Shown in pieces: positions 25,059 through 33,232 of a DNA stretch of 64,000 nt. The stretch comes from Aldehydirespirator sp965205155 (lineage in GTDB: Bacteria > Actinomycetota > Acidimicrobiia > Acidimicrobiales > Aldehydirespiratoraceae): positions 248,001 through 312,000 of the forward strand of contig OZ242033.1 of NCBI GenBank assembly GCA_965205155.1, written 5' to 3'. The stretch's first letter is position 1. Each line of letters starts with the position of its first letter. The notes under the pieces are model-generated. The model saw only the letters and a list, made by a program, of their open reading frames with translations, did not search any database and was not told the DNA's origin. Made by a program: the position numbers and the translations under genes.

Positions 25059-26585
25059 TCAGCTCAGCGTCATGTCCTCCACGCGAGCCGTGTCGTCGTA
25101 GCGCGGTGTCCACGACAAGTTCTCGGCGCCGCCGTTCACGCTGAGGTAGGTGAGTACCGGCAGGATGCCGACGTTGTCGCAGTTGTACTTCATGATCTCG
25201 TGATACATAGCCTCACGACGCTTCGGATCCAACTCGCTGGCCGCGGCCACCAGCATGCTGACCAGCACGGGATCGTCATACGACGATGTGACGTTGTCGA
25301 CGCCGATGTAGGAGCCGAGCCGAGCGCCGTCCTGCAACTCGTTGGACGACGACGACAGGAAGATGTCGCCTCCGACCTCGCCGATCGGCTTGAGGAACTC
25401 GTCGAAGAGCCAAACCTCCCAGGCCAGCAGCTGGAAGTCGATGTTCAGCCCGACGGCCTCCATGTCAGCCGCGATGGCCTCGGACAGCTCGTCGAACTTG
25501 GTCCAACGGGTGCCGTTGGCCAGGAACGAGATCTCCTCGCCCGCATAGCCGGAGTCGGCGATGATCTGGCGGGCCAGGTCCGGATCGTAGGGCCGATCGG
25601 TGATGAGGGGGTTCCAGCCGAACACGCCCGAGCCGAAGATGTGGCAGTTGGCCCGGCTGGCCTGACCCTCGTAGATGAACTCGACGTAGTCGTCCACGTT
25701 GAGAGCGTGGGCGATGGCCACCCGGAGCTCGGGATAGTCGCCCAGCGGGCCCTCGTAGTTCTTCAGCCGCAAGTACGGGTACTCGATGCCCTCATCGCGC
25801 ACGAACAGCTTGGACACCTGACCAGCCGAGTCAGCCGACAAACCCACGGCGAGATGCACGTCGCCGGCCTGCACGGCGGCCACGCGGGACTGCTCGTCGG
25901 GCAGGAAGCGGAACACCACATCCTGGATCTGAGGCAGATCACCCCAGTAGCTGTCGTTGCGGACAAGGGTCAGCGAGTCGCCCGGCACCCACTCCACGAA
26001 CTGGTAGGGGCCGGTGCCCACCGCCTCGTCCTCAAGACCGTCGGCAGCCGCGCCGGGCTCCACCATCTGCACCATGTAGAGGCGGGCCGGAAGGACCGGA
26101 TCCGGTCCGGCGGTGTTGATCCGGATCGTGTAGTCGTCCACGACATCCACGCTGGTGATCTTCTCGATCTGTTCCTTGAGGTCGGAGTCGACCTCGGGGC
26201 TGAGCACCCGCTCGATCGAGTACTTTGCGGCGGCAGCGTTGAAGGGCGCTCCATTGTGGAAGCTGATCCCCTCGCGCAGCTTCAGTTCCCAAGTCGTCTC
26301 GTCGACCAGCGTGGGAAGCGACGCGGCCAGACGGGGCACGAAGATGGACGGATCGTCGAGGTCCCGCTCGACGAGTCGCTCGTAGACGTTCTCCATCGTG
26401 CGGCGCATCTCGCCGTCCTGGTAGTGAGGATCAATCCGACCTGGGCCTTCGAGGATCGCGATCGTTATCGATACGCGATCTTCGGCAGCGGGCTCATCGC
26501 TGCTGCCGCTGCACGCCGTTGCCGCCAGGGTCAAGACGAATAGAGCAGCCAGGAGCCGCTGCATGAACGTGAACTTCTTGAGCAT
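25059..26585 (-). CDS. ABC transporter family-5 solute-binding lipoprotein (orphan)
   Basis: A 508-residue extracytoplasmic binding protein. The basic start LKKFTFMQRLL, hydrophobic core and lipobox LAATAC place the lipid-modified cysteine near residue 24. Family 5 features include VYERLVERDLDDPSIFVPRL, LREGISFHNGAPFNAAAAKY near 110 and the C-terminal half ending ENLSWTPRYDD. ATG at 26585 has GGGGG nine bases upstream; a longer frame to 26657 would bury the signal peptide. No permease or ATPase is adjacent; the dipeptide-type ABC operon at 6.9-10.7 kb lacks a binding protein and shares the GTATAC sites, so this is its likely partner. Confidence 0.9.
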   Translation of the reverse strand: MLKKFTFMQRLLAALFVLTLAATACSGSSDEPAAEDRVSITIAILEGPGRIDPHYQDGEMRRTMENVYERLVERDLDDPSIFVPRLAASLPTLVDETTWELKLREGISFHNGAPFNAAAAKYSIERVLSPEVDSDLKEQIEKITSVDVVDDYTIRINTAGPDPVLPARLYMVQMVEPGAAADGLEDEAVGTGPYQFVEWVPGDSLTLVRNDSYWGDLPQIQDVVFRFLPDEQSRVAAVQAGDVHLAVGLSADSAGQVSKLFVRDEGIEYPYLRLKNYEGPLGDYPELRVAIAHALNVDDYVEFIYEGQASRANCHIFGSGVFGWNPLITDRPYDPDLARQIIADSGYAGEEISFLANGTRWTKFDELSEAIAADMEAVGLNIDFQLLAWEVWLFDEFLKPIGEVGGDIFLSSSSNELQDGARLGSYIGVDNVTSSYDDPVLVSMLVAAASELDPKRREAMYHEIMKYNCDNVGILPVLTYLSVNGGAENLSWTPRYDDTARVEDMTLS

Positions 26586-26656
26586 CTGGACATACCCCCA
26601 AGTGAATCCGTGGTCGAGGACAGCTGCGGCATACGGATCCACAGCCGGACTGCTCA

Positions 26657-26699
26657 CGGTATACCGCCCTAGGCAACCCGTGCAAATTGTTGTATACAG
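26657..26699. promoter_or_regulatory. Two GTATAC sites upstream of the orphan binding protein
   Basis: CGGTATACCG (26657-26666, a perfect palindrome) and TTGTATACAG (26690-26699) have centres 33 bp apart, about three helical turns, and lie 72-115 bases before the ATG at 26585. Paired placement on one face of the helix supports cooperative binding by a dimeric regulator. Confidence 0.65.
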
Positions 26700-26726
26700 G
26701 CTGTTGGGCCGGGCTCCGCAGTCCGA

Positions 26727-27890
26727 TCAGCGCCGGCCGGAGCGAGTCCGGCAGAACAACGCCGCCGGTCCCACCAGCACGGTCGTCACCACCAATACGG
26801 CCGGGCCCAGCCCCACCACCAGCAGGGCGGCGACCCCGAGCGGCGCGCCGGACAGCGTCATCCCGCGGGCGACGCCGGCGATGGTCACCGCGTCGCCCTG
26901 AAGTTCGTCCCGCACCCCCTCGCTCACCGCGGTGATGGCCAGCACCTGCAACAGCCCGGTGGCCACCCCGCCGGCGACCAGCGCAGCCGTGACCGCCGCA
27001 ACGGGCAGGTCGAAGCCGACGAACACCGTGGCGACCAGCGTGACCGCGCCCCAGCGGGCCACCCCGGGAGCCACCCGGGAACCCTCCATGTCCACGGCCA
27101 AGTACCCGCTGACCGCGGCCGCGCCGTTGGCCACGGCCACCACCACCCCGATGAGGGTCTCGCTGCTACCGGCCGCGTCGAGCCCGATGGGAACGTAGGA
27201 GCCCAGCAACCCGCGCCAGGCGCCGACCGCCACGCTGGCCCACACGCCGACCCGGACACCCCGGCTGGCCAGCAGCTTCAGGTAGCTGTGACCGCCCACC
27301 CGAGCGAACGGCGGCAGGCGAACCACAGCCAGGGTGGGCACCACCCCGGCGAATGCCACCGCGGCCGCAACCGCGAACGCGGCGCGGAACGAACTCTGCG
27401 CAAGGACGCCGCCCAGTGCCGGACCCACGAGCATCCCGACCGTGGCCGCCATGTTGAGCGTGGCGATGGCCTTGGGAGTCGGGCGGGACGAGCGCACGAT
27501 CTGCACCTGGTTGCCCGTCCAGAAGCACGCCCGGGCGACCCCCTGGACCACCGCTGAAACCACCAGGGCAGCCAGACCGGAATCGACCACCAGAAGCCCG
27601 ACGCCCAGACCCATGAGCGCGGCCGCGGCGGTGATCACGTGGGAGTTGGACACCAGGCGCATCAGCCATCCGAGCCGCCACCGGGTCAGCACCTGCACCG
27701 CAGCCGACAGCCCGATGAGCACGCCGGCTGTGGTCTTCGACCAGCCCTCACCCACCACGAACAGCGGGTAGGCCACCAGGGTGATGCCCAGGCTGACCGA
27801 GAAGAGCAGCGCGCCCGTGTACAGGCCGACCGCCTCGCGGCGGGTGGGCGGCACCGGCGCGGCGCCGCCGGACGCCGCGCCGTCAGTCAC
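26727..27890 (-). CDS. MFS transporter
   Basis: A 387-residue carrier with about twelve hydrophobic segments; the MFS loop after helix 2 reads RWRLGWLMRLVS near residue 70 and the central region is Gly/Ala-rich. Its GTG start overlaps the stop of the aldehyde dehydrogenase gene by eight bases, so the two are coupled and presumably handle the same compound or product. Substrate unknown. Confidence 0.85.
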   Translation of the reverse strand: MTDGAASGGAAPVPPTRREAVGLYTGALLFSVSLGITLVAYPLFVVGEGWSKTTAGVLIGLSAAVQVLTRWRLGWLMRLVSNSHVITAAAALMGLGVGLLVVDSGLAALVVSAVVQGVARACFWTGNQVQIVRSSRPTPKAIATLNMAATVGMLVGPALGGVLAQSSFRAAFAVAAAVAFAGVVPTLAVVRLPPFARVGGHSYLKLLASRGVRVGVWASVAVGAWRGLLGSYVPIGLDAAGSSETLIGVVVAVANGAAAVSGYLAVDMEGSRVAPGVARWGAVTLVATVFVGFDLPVAAVTAALVAGGVATGLLQVLAITAVSEGVRDELQGDAVTIAGVARGMTLSGAPLGVAALLVVGLGPAVLVVTTVLVGPAALFCRTRSGRR

Positions 27891-29394
27891 GCGCCGGCGT
27901 GATGGCGACGCTTATCGCCTTGGAACGGGTATGGCTCAAGATGTCGTCGACGAGCCCGAGCTCCTTGCCGATGCCCGACTGCTTCCAGCCGCCGAAGGGC
28001 AGTCCCGGGTACCGCACCTCCACGTCGTTGACCCACACGTAGCCGGCATCGATGGCCCGGGCCGCGCCCAGGGCCCGGTTGACATCGTTGCTCCAGATGC
28101 TGGCGGTCAGCCCGTAGGGGGTGTCGTTGGCCATGGCCACGGCCTCGGCCCCGTCGGTGAAGGACGTGACGGCCAGGACAGGACCGAAGATCTCCTCGGA
28201 GGCGAGAGTGGCTCCATGGGCCACGCCGTCGAACACCGCCGGCCGGACGAAGGCCCCGGCCGCCAACTGCGGATCGGCCGGAGGCGTGCCGCCGGTCAGC
28301 AGCCGCCCACCGTCGGCCCTGCCCGCGTCGACGAATCCCAGGATGCGGTCGCGGTGGGAGTGCGACACCATGCAGCCCATGTCCGACGACGGGTCGTCGG
28401 GCATGCCGATGCGGATCTGCTCGGTCTGCTCCACGACTCGCTCCAGCACTGCCTCGCGCAGGTCGGCGTGTATGAGCAAGCGGCTGGTGGCGCCGCAGCT
28501 CTGCCCGCCGACTCGGGCGAAGTTCGAGCCCTTGACCACCGCGGCCGCGGCTATGTCACTATCGACATCGTCAAAGATCAGGATGGGGTTCTTGCCCCCG
28601 AGCTCCAGCGTGAGGCTCTTGAGCACACCCGAGGCACCGGCCCGGGCCTGGACGGCCAACCCGGTTCGCAGCGAGCCGGTGAACGACACCCGGGGCACAT
28701 CGGGGTGCCCGACCAGCGCCTCGCCCGCGGCCGCGCCCCCCGGAACCACGTTCAGCACCCCCGGGGGCAGCAGGTCCGCGGCCAGCGAGGCGATCACCAG
28801 CGGCGAGAGAGGGGTCTGCTCGGCCGGCTTGAGCACCACCGAGTTGCCCGCGGCCAGTGCCGGAGCTGCCTTCATGCAGGCGAACAGAGTCGGATGGTTG
28901 TAGGCGCACAGGGCACCCACCACGCCCCACGGCGCGGGCTCGGTGAAGTGCAGGCCGGTAGGGGTGGCCGGGATGGTCCGGCCGTGAATCTCGGGAGCCA
29001 CCCCGGCGATGGTCTGGAGGAACTTGCCGCCCTTGGCCGCGCTGGCCGCCATGGAGGCCACCGCGGTGCCGCCGTCGCGGGCGTCTAGCAAGCCCAGCCG
29101 CGGCGCGGCCTCGTCGACCCGCCGACCCCATTCGGCCAGCCGGGCGGCCCGCTCGTGCACGCCCATCGCGGCCCAGGCCGGCTGGGCCCGGGCTGCGGCG
29201 GCCACGGCCCGGTCCACGTCGGCGGCCGACGCCTGGTGCACCCGGGCCAGCACCGAGCCGGTGGACGGGCACACGTCGTCGCGTGCGGCTCCGTCGCCGT
29301 CGGCCGATGCGACCGCCCGGCCGTCGACCCACATACCGACATCGGTGACGGCCGCCGCGCCGGACGGCAGGTCGAGCAGGTCGGTAAGCGTCAT
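27883..29394 (-). CDS. NAD(P)-dependent aldehyde dehydrogenase
   Basis: A 503-residue aldehyde dehydrogenase oxidising an aldehyde to its acid. Visible motifs are WGVVGALCAYNHP near 160, LKPAEQTPLSP near 190, FTGSLRTG near 240, the general-base glutamate in LELGGKNPILIF near 263 and the catalytic cysteine in RVGGQSCGATSRL near 298. The C-terminal GGWKQSGIGKELG is typical of betaine-aldehyde-type members. ATG at 29394; the promoter gap carries a three-part GTATAC-type operator. Coupled to the MFS carrier downstream. Confidence 0.92.
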   Translation of the reverse strand: MTLTDLLDLPSGAAAVTDVGMWVDGRAVASADGDGAARDDVCPSTGSVLARVHQASAADVDRAVAAAARAQPAWAAMGVHERAARLAEWGRRVDEAAPRLGLLDARDGGTAVASMAASAAKGGKFLQTIAGVAPEIHGRTIPATPTGLHFTEPAPWGVVGALCAYNHPTLFACMKAAPALAAGNSVVLKPAEQTPLSPLVIASLAADLLPPGVLNVVPGGAAAGEALVGHPDVPRVSFTGSLRTGLAVQARAGASGVLKSLTLELGGKNPILIFDDVDSDIAAAAVVKGSNFARVGGQSCGATSRLLIHADLREAVLERVVEQTEQIRIGMPDDPSSDMGCMVSHSHRDRILGFVDAGRADGGRLLTGGTPPADPQLAAGAFVRPAVFDGVAHGATLASEEIFGPVLAVTSFTDGAEAVAMANDTPYGLTASIWSNDVNRALGAARAIDAGYVWVNDVEVRYPGLPFGGWKQSGIGKELGLVDDILSHTRSKAISVAITPARD

Positions 29395-29410
29395 GACGGC
29401 CTACCTTCGG

Positions 29411-29459
29411 CTGTATATCGCGATTGGTTGCATATACGGCAAGAATCCGCGATATACAG
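29411..29459. promoter_or_regulatory. Perfect 12-bp inverted repeat flanking a third half-site
   Basis: CTGTATATCGCG (29411-29422) and CGCGATATACAG (29448-29459) are exact reverse complements separated by 25 bases. The spacer contains GCATATACG, a further related site. The right arm shares TATACAGCGCG with the sites at 6824 and 16792. It lies directly upstream of the aldehyde dehydrogenase ATG at 29394. Confidence 0.7.
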
Positions 29460-29494
29460 CGCGAGGGCGGAACGTCTGATGCTGGCCTGTGGGG

Positions 29495-30214
29495 TCAGGC
29501 GGCGGCCTGGGCGCCGGCGGCGGGATACCACTGGCGGCCCTCCACGTACTGCAGCCACAGCCCGTCCATGTAGAACCAGCGCTTCATGGCGGCCTGGCGC
29601 ACCTGCTCGATCACCATCCGCTGATCCCGCTCGTCGACGGAGTGGTTGGTGATGATCTCGAAGCCGGCGTCGCCGTGCTCAACGTCGGCCACAACGTGCA
29701 GGGTGAAGAACTCGATGTCGGTGTCGGTGAACCCGTAGACGTTGCGCAGCGGGTCGATCAGCGGCGCGTACAGCTCAGGCACCTGCGACTCCAGCCCGAT
29801 GGTGAGGGTGGCGATGCCCTCCAGCACGCTCTTCATCATCAGCGTGTTGATGATGAAGTCCTTGAGCGCGGCGGTGGTGGGCAAGTCGGGAGCCGACCGT
29901 CCCTCCTCGAAGGTCATGCCCAGCGCCATGCCGAAGCGGGAGAGCAGATCGACATGGCGCTCGTCGGGATCTTCCTCCTCGTTGAGGTTCTCCAGCAGCA
30001 GCTCCCGGGCGTCGTGCCAGTCGCACAGCCCGTACATGATCCCCGAGTAGCGGGACGCGTTGCTCACGAAGTTGTAGTGCTGCTGGCAGTAAGCCCTCAT
30101 GGCCGCGTTGGGCAGCTCGCCCTTGGCCCAGGTCTTGAAGAACGGATGGTTCTTGGAGTGCCACTCGTCGCGGGCGGCCTCCAGGGCCGTGCGGTATTCG
30201 GTGGGTCCGAGCAT
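29495..30214 (-). CDS. PqqC/CADD-like heme-oxygenase-fold protein
   Basis: A 239-residue all-helical protein of the TENA/PqqC-like superfamily, which includes oxidases that use a bound di-iron or quinone centre. NHPFFKTWAKGELPNAAMRAY near residue 20, QQHYNFVSNASRY near 45 and the C-terminal DVEHGDAGFEIITNHSVDER near 175-195 carry the histidines and glutamates expected of metal ligands in the CADD/HDO group. ATG at 30214 with AAAGG seven bases upstream. It sits between two aldehyde dehydrogenase genes on the same strand. It is not accompanied by other pqq genes, so PQQ synthesis is unlikely. Confidence 0.78.
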   Translation of the reverse strand: MLGPTEYRTALEAARDEWHSKNHPFFKTWAKGELPNAAMRAYCQQHYNFVSNASRYSGIMYGLCDWHDARELLLENLNEEEDPDERHVDLLSRFGMALGMTFEEGRSAPDLPTTAALKDFIINTLMMKSVLEGIATLTIGLESQVPELYAPLIDPLRNVYGFTDTDIEFFTLHVVADVEHGDAGFEIITNHSVDERDQRMVIEQVRQAAMKRWFYMDGLWLQYVEGRQWYPAAGAQAAA

Positions 30215-30245
30215 TGGGAGCCTTTCTGTTGTGGTTCGAGTTGGG

Positions 30246-31700
30246 TTAGGAGCGCAGGTACACGGTCTTGGTCCGGGTGAAGAAATCGAGCGACGACTCC
30301 CCGCCCTCGGCCCAGCCCGCGCCGGAGTGCCCGTAGCCCTCGAAGGGCACATGGAAGGGAACGCCGGTGAGCGGCGAGTTGACCTTCACGGTGCCGGCGT
30401 GCGAGCCCTTCCAGAAGCGGCGGGCGACCGCGATGTCGCCGGTGACGATGCCCGAGGTGAGGCCGTAGGCGGTGGAGTTGGCCATGGTCACGGCCTCGTC
30501 GATGTCGCTGACCGCCTCGAACGTGACCACCGGGCCGAAGATCTCCTCCGTGGTCAGGGGACCGGTCGCAGGATCCACCAGCAGGGCGGGCGCCACCCTG
30601 CCGTCGCGCCAGCCGCCGGGCTCGGGACGCACCACGCCGCGGGCCTGGTGCTCAGCCAGCGACACGTACTCCTCGACCCGGCCGGCCTCGCCGTCGCTGA
30701 CCAGGATCCCCAGCTCGTCGCTCCCCGACGTGTCGGTCATGCCCCCCAGACGGGCCGTCAGCAGGGCCAGCAGATCGTCATATATGTCGGTGTGCACCAG
30801 CAGCCGTCCCGCCGCGGTGCAGATCTGGCCGTTGTTGCGGAAACTCGAGGCCACGATGATGTCGGCCGCCTTGTCGAGGTCGGCGTCGGCCCAAACCACG
30901 ATGGTGTTCTTGCCGCCCAACTCGGCCTGGAACGGCACCTGCATCGGCAGCCGGCTGCGGATCGCCACCGCGGCCTCGTAGGAGCCGGTGAGGCTCACGC
31001 CGTCCAGCTCGGGAGCGGACAGCAGGGCCTCCTCGATGACCGAGCTCCGGCCGATGGTGGCCTGCAGCAGGCCCGCAGGCAGGCCGGCGTCGAGCAGGGT
31101 GACCGCGATCATCAGGCCGGTGATGCCGGCGTTGGTGGACGGCTTGAACACCACCGCATTGCCCGCGGCCAGCGCGGCCGAGAGCTTGCGGATCGGGATC
31201 GTGAACGGGAAGTTCCAGGGGGTGATGAGGGCCACCACTCCCAGCGGCTCGATGAGGGTGAAGATGTCCTCGTCGAAGTCGGTCTTGAACGTGGTGCCCA
31301 GGCGCCGGTAGCCGAGTTCGGCGTAGTAGTCGAGCACGGCCGCTCCCTTGGCCACCTCGACCCTGGCCTCCGACGCCGGCTTGCCCATGTCGGCCGAGAT
31401 GATCGGGGCCAGTTCGTCGGCCCGATCCCGGAACAGCCCGGCGGCGCGGTGCAGCACCTCGGCCCGGGCTGCGGGACCCAGCGCGGCCCAGTCCGGCGCG
31501 GTCCGGGCGGCCACCTCGTAGGCGGTACGCACATCGCCGGGACCGGCGCTGCGCACCGCGGCCAGCACCCGGCCGTCGCTGCGGCTCACCAGCTTCTGCT
31601 CGGGGCCCGAGCCGGGCCTGATTGCGCCGTCGATCAGGATGCCGACCTCGTCGGCATCGCCGCTGCCGTCCACGGTGATGCGAGCGGGGATCAACGTCAT
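30246..31700 (-). CDS. NAD(P)-dependent aldehyde dehydrogenase
   Basis: A 484-residue aldehyde dehydrogenase distinct from the one at 27.9 kb. Key segments are PLGVVALITPWNFPFTIPIR near 145, LTGSYEAAVAI near 230, the glutamate in AELGGKNTIVVW near 252 and the catalytic cysteine in FRNNGQICTAAGRLLVH near 286. The C-terminus ends with the TRTKTVYLRS stretch common in vanillin/succinate-semialdehyde-type members. Transcribed ahead of the PqqC-like gene with a 31-base gap. Two GTATAC sites lie 63-85 bases before its ATG. Confidence 0.92.
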   Translation of the reverse strand: MTLIPARITVDGSGDADEVGILIDGAIRPGSGPEQKLVSRSDGRVLAAVRSAGPGDVRTAYEVAARTAPDWAALGPAARAEVLHRAAGLFRDRADELAPIISADMGKPASEARVEVAKGAAVLDYYAELGYRRLGTTFKTDFDEDIFTLIEPLGVVALITPWNFPFTIPIRKLSAALAAGNAVVFKPSTNAGITGLMIAVTLLDAGLPAGLLQATIGRSSVIEEALLSAPELDGVSLTGSYEAAVAIRSRLPMQVPFQAELGGKNTIVVWADADLDKAADIIVASSFRNNGQICTAAGRLLVHTDIYDDLLALLTARLGGMTDTSGSDELGILVSDGEAGRVEEYVSLAEHQARGVVRPEPGGWRDGRVAPALLVDPATGPLTTEEIFGPVVTFEAVSDIDEAVTMANSTAYGLTSGIVTGDIAVARRFWKGSHAGTVKVNSPLTGVPFHVPFEGYGHSGAGWAEGGESSLDFFTRTKTVYLRS

Positions 31701-31762
31701 GGGTGTGCCTCCACCAGCGTGCGCACCACCCGCGAGGCGAGCGCGCCGCGCACGACCGCGTT

Positions 31763-31785
31763 TTGTATACAGGTCGCTGTATACC
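31763..31785. promoter_or_regulatory. Two GTATAC sites upstream of the second aldehyde dehydrogenase
   Basis: TTGTATACAG (31763-31772) and CTGTATACC (31777-31785) have centres 14 bp apart in the gap between the divergent aldehyde dehydrogenase (start 31700) and MFS (start 31978) genes. The gap of 277 bases also holds repeat copy 7. These sites are nearer the dehydrogenase. Confidence 0.65.
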
Positions 31786-31824
31786 CTAGGCCGACCGGTT
31801 CGAGACTTGCCAACGAGAGGACGC

Positions 31825-31969
31825 CAGAGGCCGAGCGGGCGGGCAACACTTCATGAGGACACCGAGAAGCCTTCAGCGAGGCCCGTGGGCCCGAGCGGCC
31901 CGTGAGCGCAGCGAACAAGAGCGGACAGCCGGCCCGAGCGGCCCGTGAGCGAAGCGAACTAGAGCGGAG
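31825..31969 (+). repeat. Interspersed repeat, copy 7 (one full element plus an extra core)
   Basis: The full element runs from AGAGGCCGAGCGG (about 31826) to GAACAAGAGCGGA (31924). A second core follows at 31928-31969. The final AGCGGAG of the second core is placed eight bases before the GTG of the MFS gene and serves as its ribosome-binding site. Confidence 0.85.
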
Positions 31970-31977
31970 AACATCGA

Positions 31978-33216
31978 GTGCACGATCGCTCCGGACTGGG
32001 CCGAGGCAGCCTCGTGGGGAGTCCGGGCCATGGAGCCGGGTTCACCGCCCTGGTGACGGCCTCCCTGCTGGTGACCGCGGCCGCCAACCTCAGCCCGACG
32101 CTGGTGAGCGCCCTGGCGGTCCAGATCCAGGACGACCTCGGCATCGGGGAGGCCGAGATCGGCATGACGGTGAGCGCCTTCTTCTTCGTGGGCGCATTGA
32201 CCTCAGCATTGTCCGGACGGATGGTGGAGCGGATCGGGCCCACCGCGGGGCTGCGCCTCTCCACCGCGGCCGCCGGCGTCGTCCTGGTCGTCACCGGCGC
32301 GCTGGGCCGGTCCTGGCCGGCGCTGATGGTCCTCGTAGGTTTGGCCGGCCTGGCCAACTCGTGGGGCCAGCCCGCGGCCAACCTGTACGTGGCCAGGGGG
32401 GTCTCGAGCCGGCGCCAGGGACTCGCCCTCGGCATCCAGAAGTCGGGAATCCCGGCCGCGTCGCTCCTGGCCGGGCTGGCCATCCCGACGGTCGGGTTGA
32501 CGATCGGCTGGAGCTGGGCCTTCGTGCTGGGCGGGCTGCTCGCATTCGGGGTGTCACTGGGCGTGCCGACCGTCGGCGGGACTCCGCCGGCCGTGGGTCG
32601 CAACGGTGCAGCCACGGAGAGAACGACGGTCCGGCCCCGTCCCGACGTCGCCATGCGGCTGCTGGTGGCGGTGACCTGCTCCACTGGCCTGGCCGCCATG
32701 GGCTCCATGGCGCTCAGCTCGTTCTTCGTGCTGTCGAGCGTGGAAAACGGCGTAGACGAGGCCGCCGCCGGGATCCTGCTGATGGCGGGAAGCGTGGTCG
32801 GGATCGCTTCGAGGCTGGCCATGGGAGCCAGCGCGGACCGGGCGTCTCTCAGCCCGTTCCACATGCTCACCGCGATGTTCGCGGTTGCCGCGCTGGCCTT
32901 CGTGGGACTGTCGACCGGGTCCAGGGCGATGCTGTACACGGCCATGCCGTTCGCCTTCGCGACCTCGTTCGCGTGGCCGGGCCTGTTCCATCTGGCCATG
33001 CTGCGCACCAACCCGTCGGCGCCGGGCGCGGCCACCGGCATCACCATGACGGGCAACTTCACCGGAGCGGTGTGCGGCCCGCTGCTGTTCGGTGTGCTGG
33101 TGGAGGCGACGAGCTACGGCTGGGCCTGGAGCTTCGCGGCTATCACATCGGGGGCGGCCGCCGCGGTGATGGCGGTGGCCGGCCGCCTGATCAGTCAGCG
33201 CGTCGCGAGTCCGTAG
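31978..33216 (+). CDS. MFS transporter
   Basis: A 412-residue major facilitator protein with about twelve hydrophobic segments, starting ALVTASLLVTAAANLSPTLV and with the loop SGRMVERIGPTAGLRL near residue 78. GTG at 31978 uses a GGAG eight bases upstream that belongs to an interspersed repeat. It is divergent from the aldehyde dehydrogenase gene. It resembles the carrier at 5.6 kb in length and layout (a RxGLALGIQKSGIPAASLLAG-like segment), but substrate is unknown. Confidence 0.87.
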   Translation: MHDRSGLGRGSLVGSPGHGAGFTALVTASLLVTAAANLSPTLVSALAVQIQDDLGIGEAEIGMTVSAFFFVGALTSALSGRMVERIGPTAGLRLSTAAAGVVLVVTGALGRSWPALMVLVGLAGLANSWGQPAANLYVARGVSSRRQGLALGIQKSGIPAASLLAGLAIPTVGLTIGWSWAFVLGGLLAFGVSLGVPTVGGTPPAVGRNGAATERTTVRPRPDVAMRLLVAVTCSTGLAAMGSMALSSFFVLSSVENGVDEAAAGILLMAGSVVGIASRLAMGASADRASLSPFHMLTAMFAVAALAFVGLSTGSRAMLYTAMPFAFATSFAWPGLFHLAMLRTNPSAPGAATGITMTGNFTGAVCGPLLFGVLVEATSYGWAWSFAAITSGAAAAVMAVAGRLISQRVASP

Positions 33217-33232
33217 AGACGCTCGATCACCC

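Noticed and set aside
29495..30214. PQQ biosynthesis by the PqqC-like protein
   Set aside because: No pqqA, pqqB, pqqD or pqqE is nearby, and the motif spacing fits the wider CADD/HDO group better.
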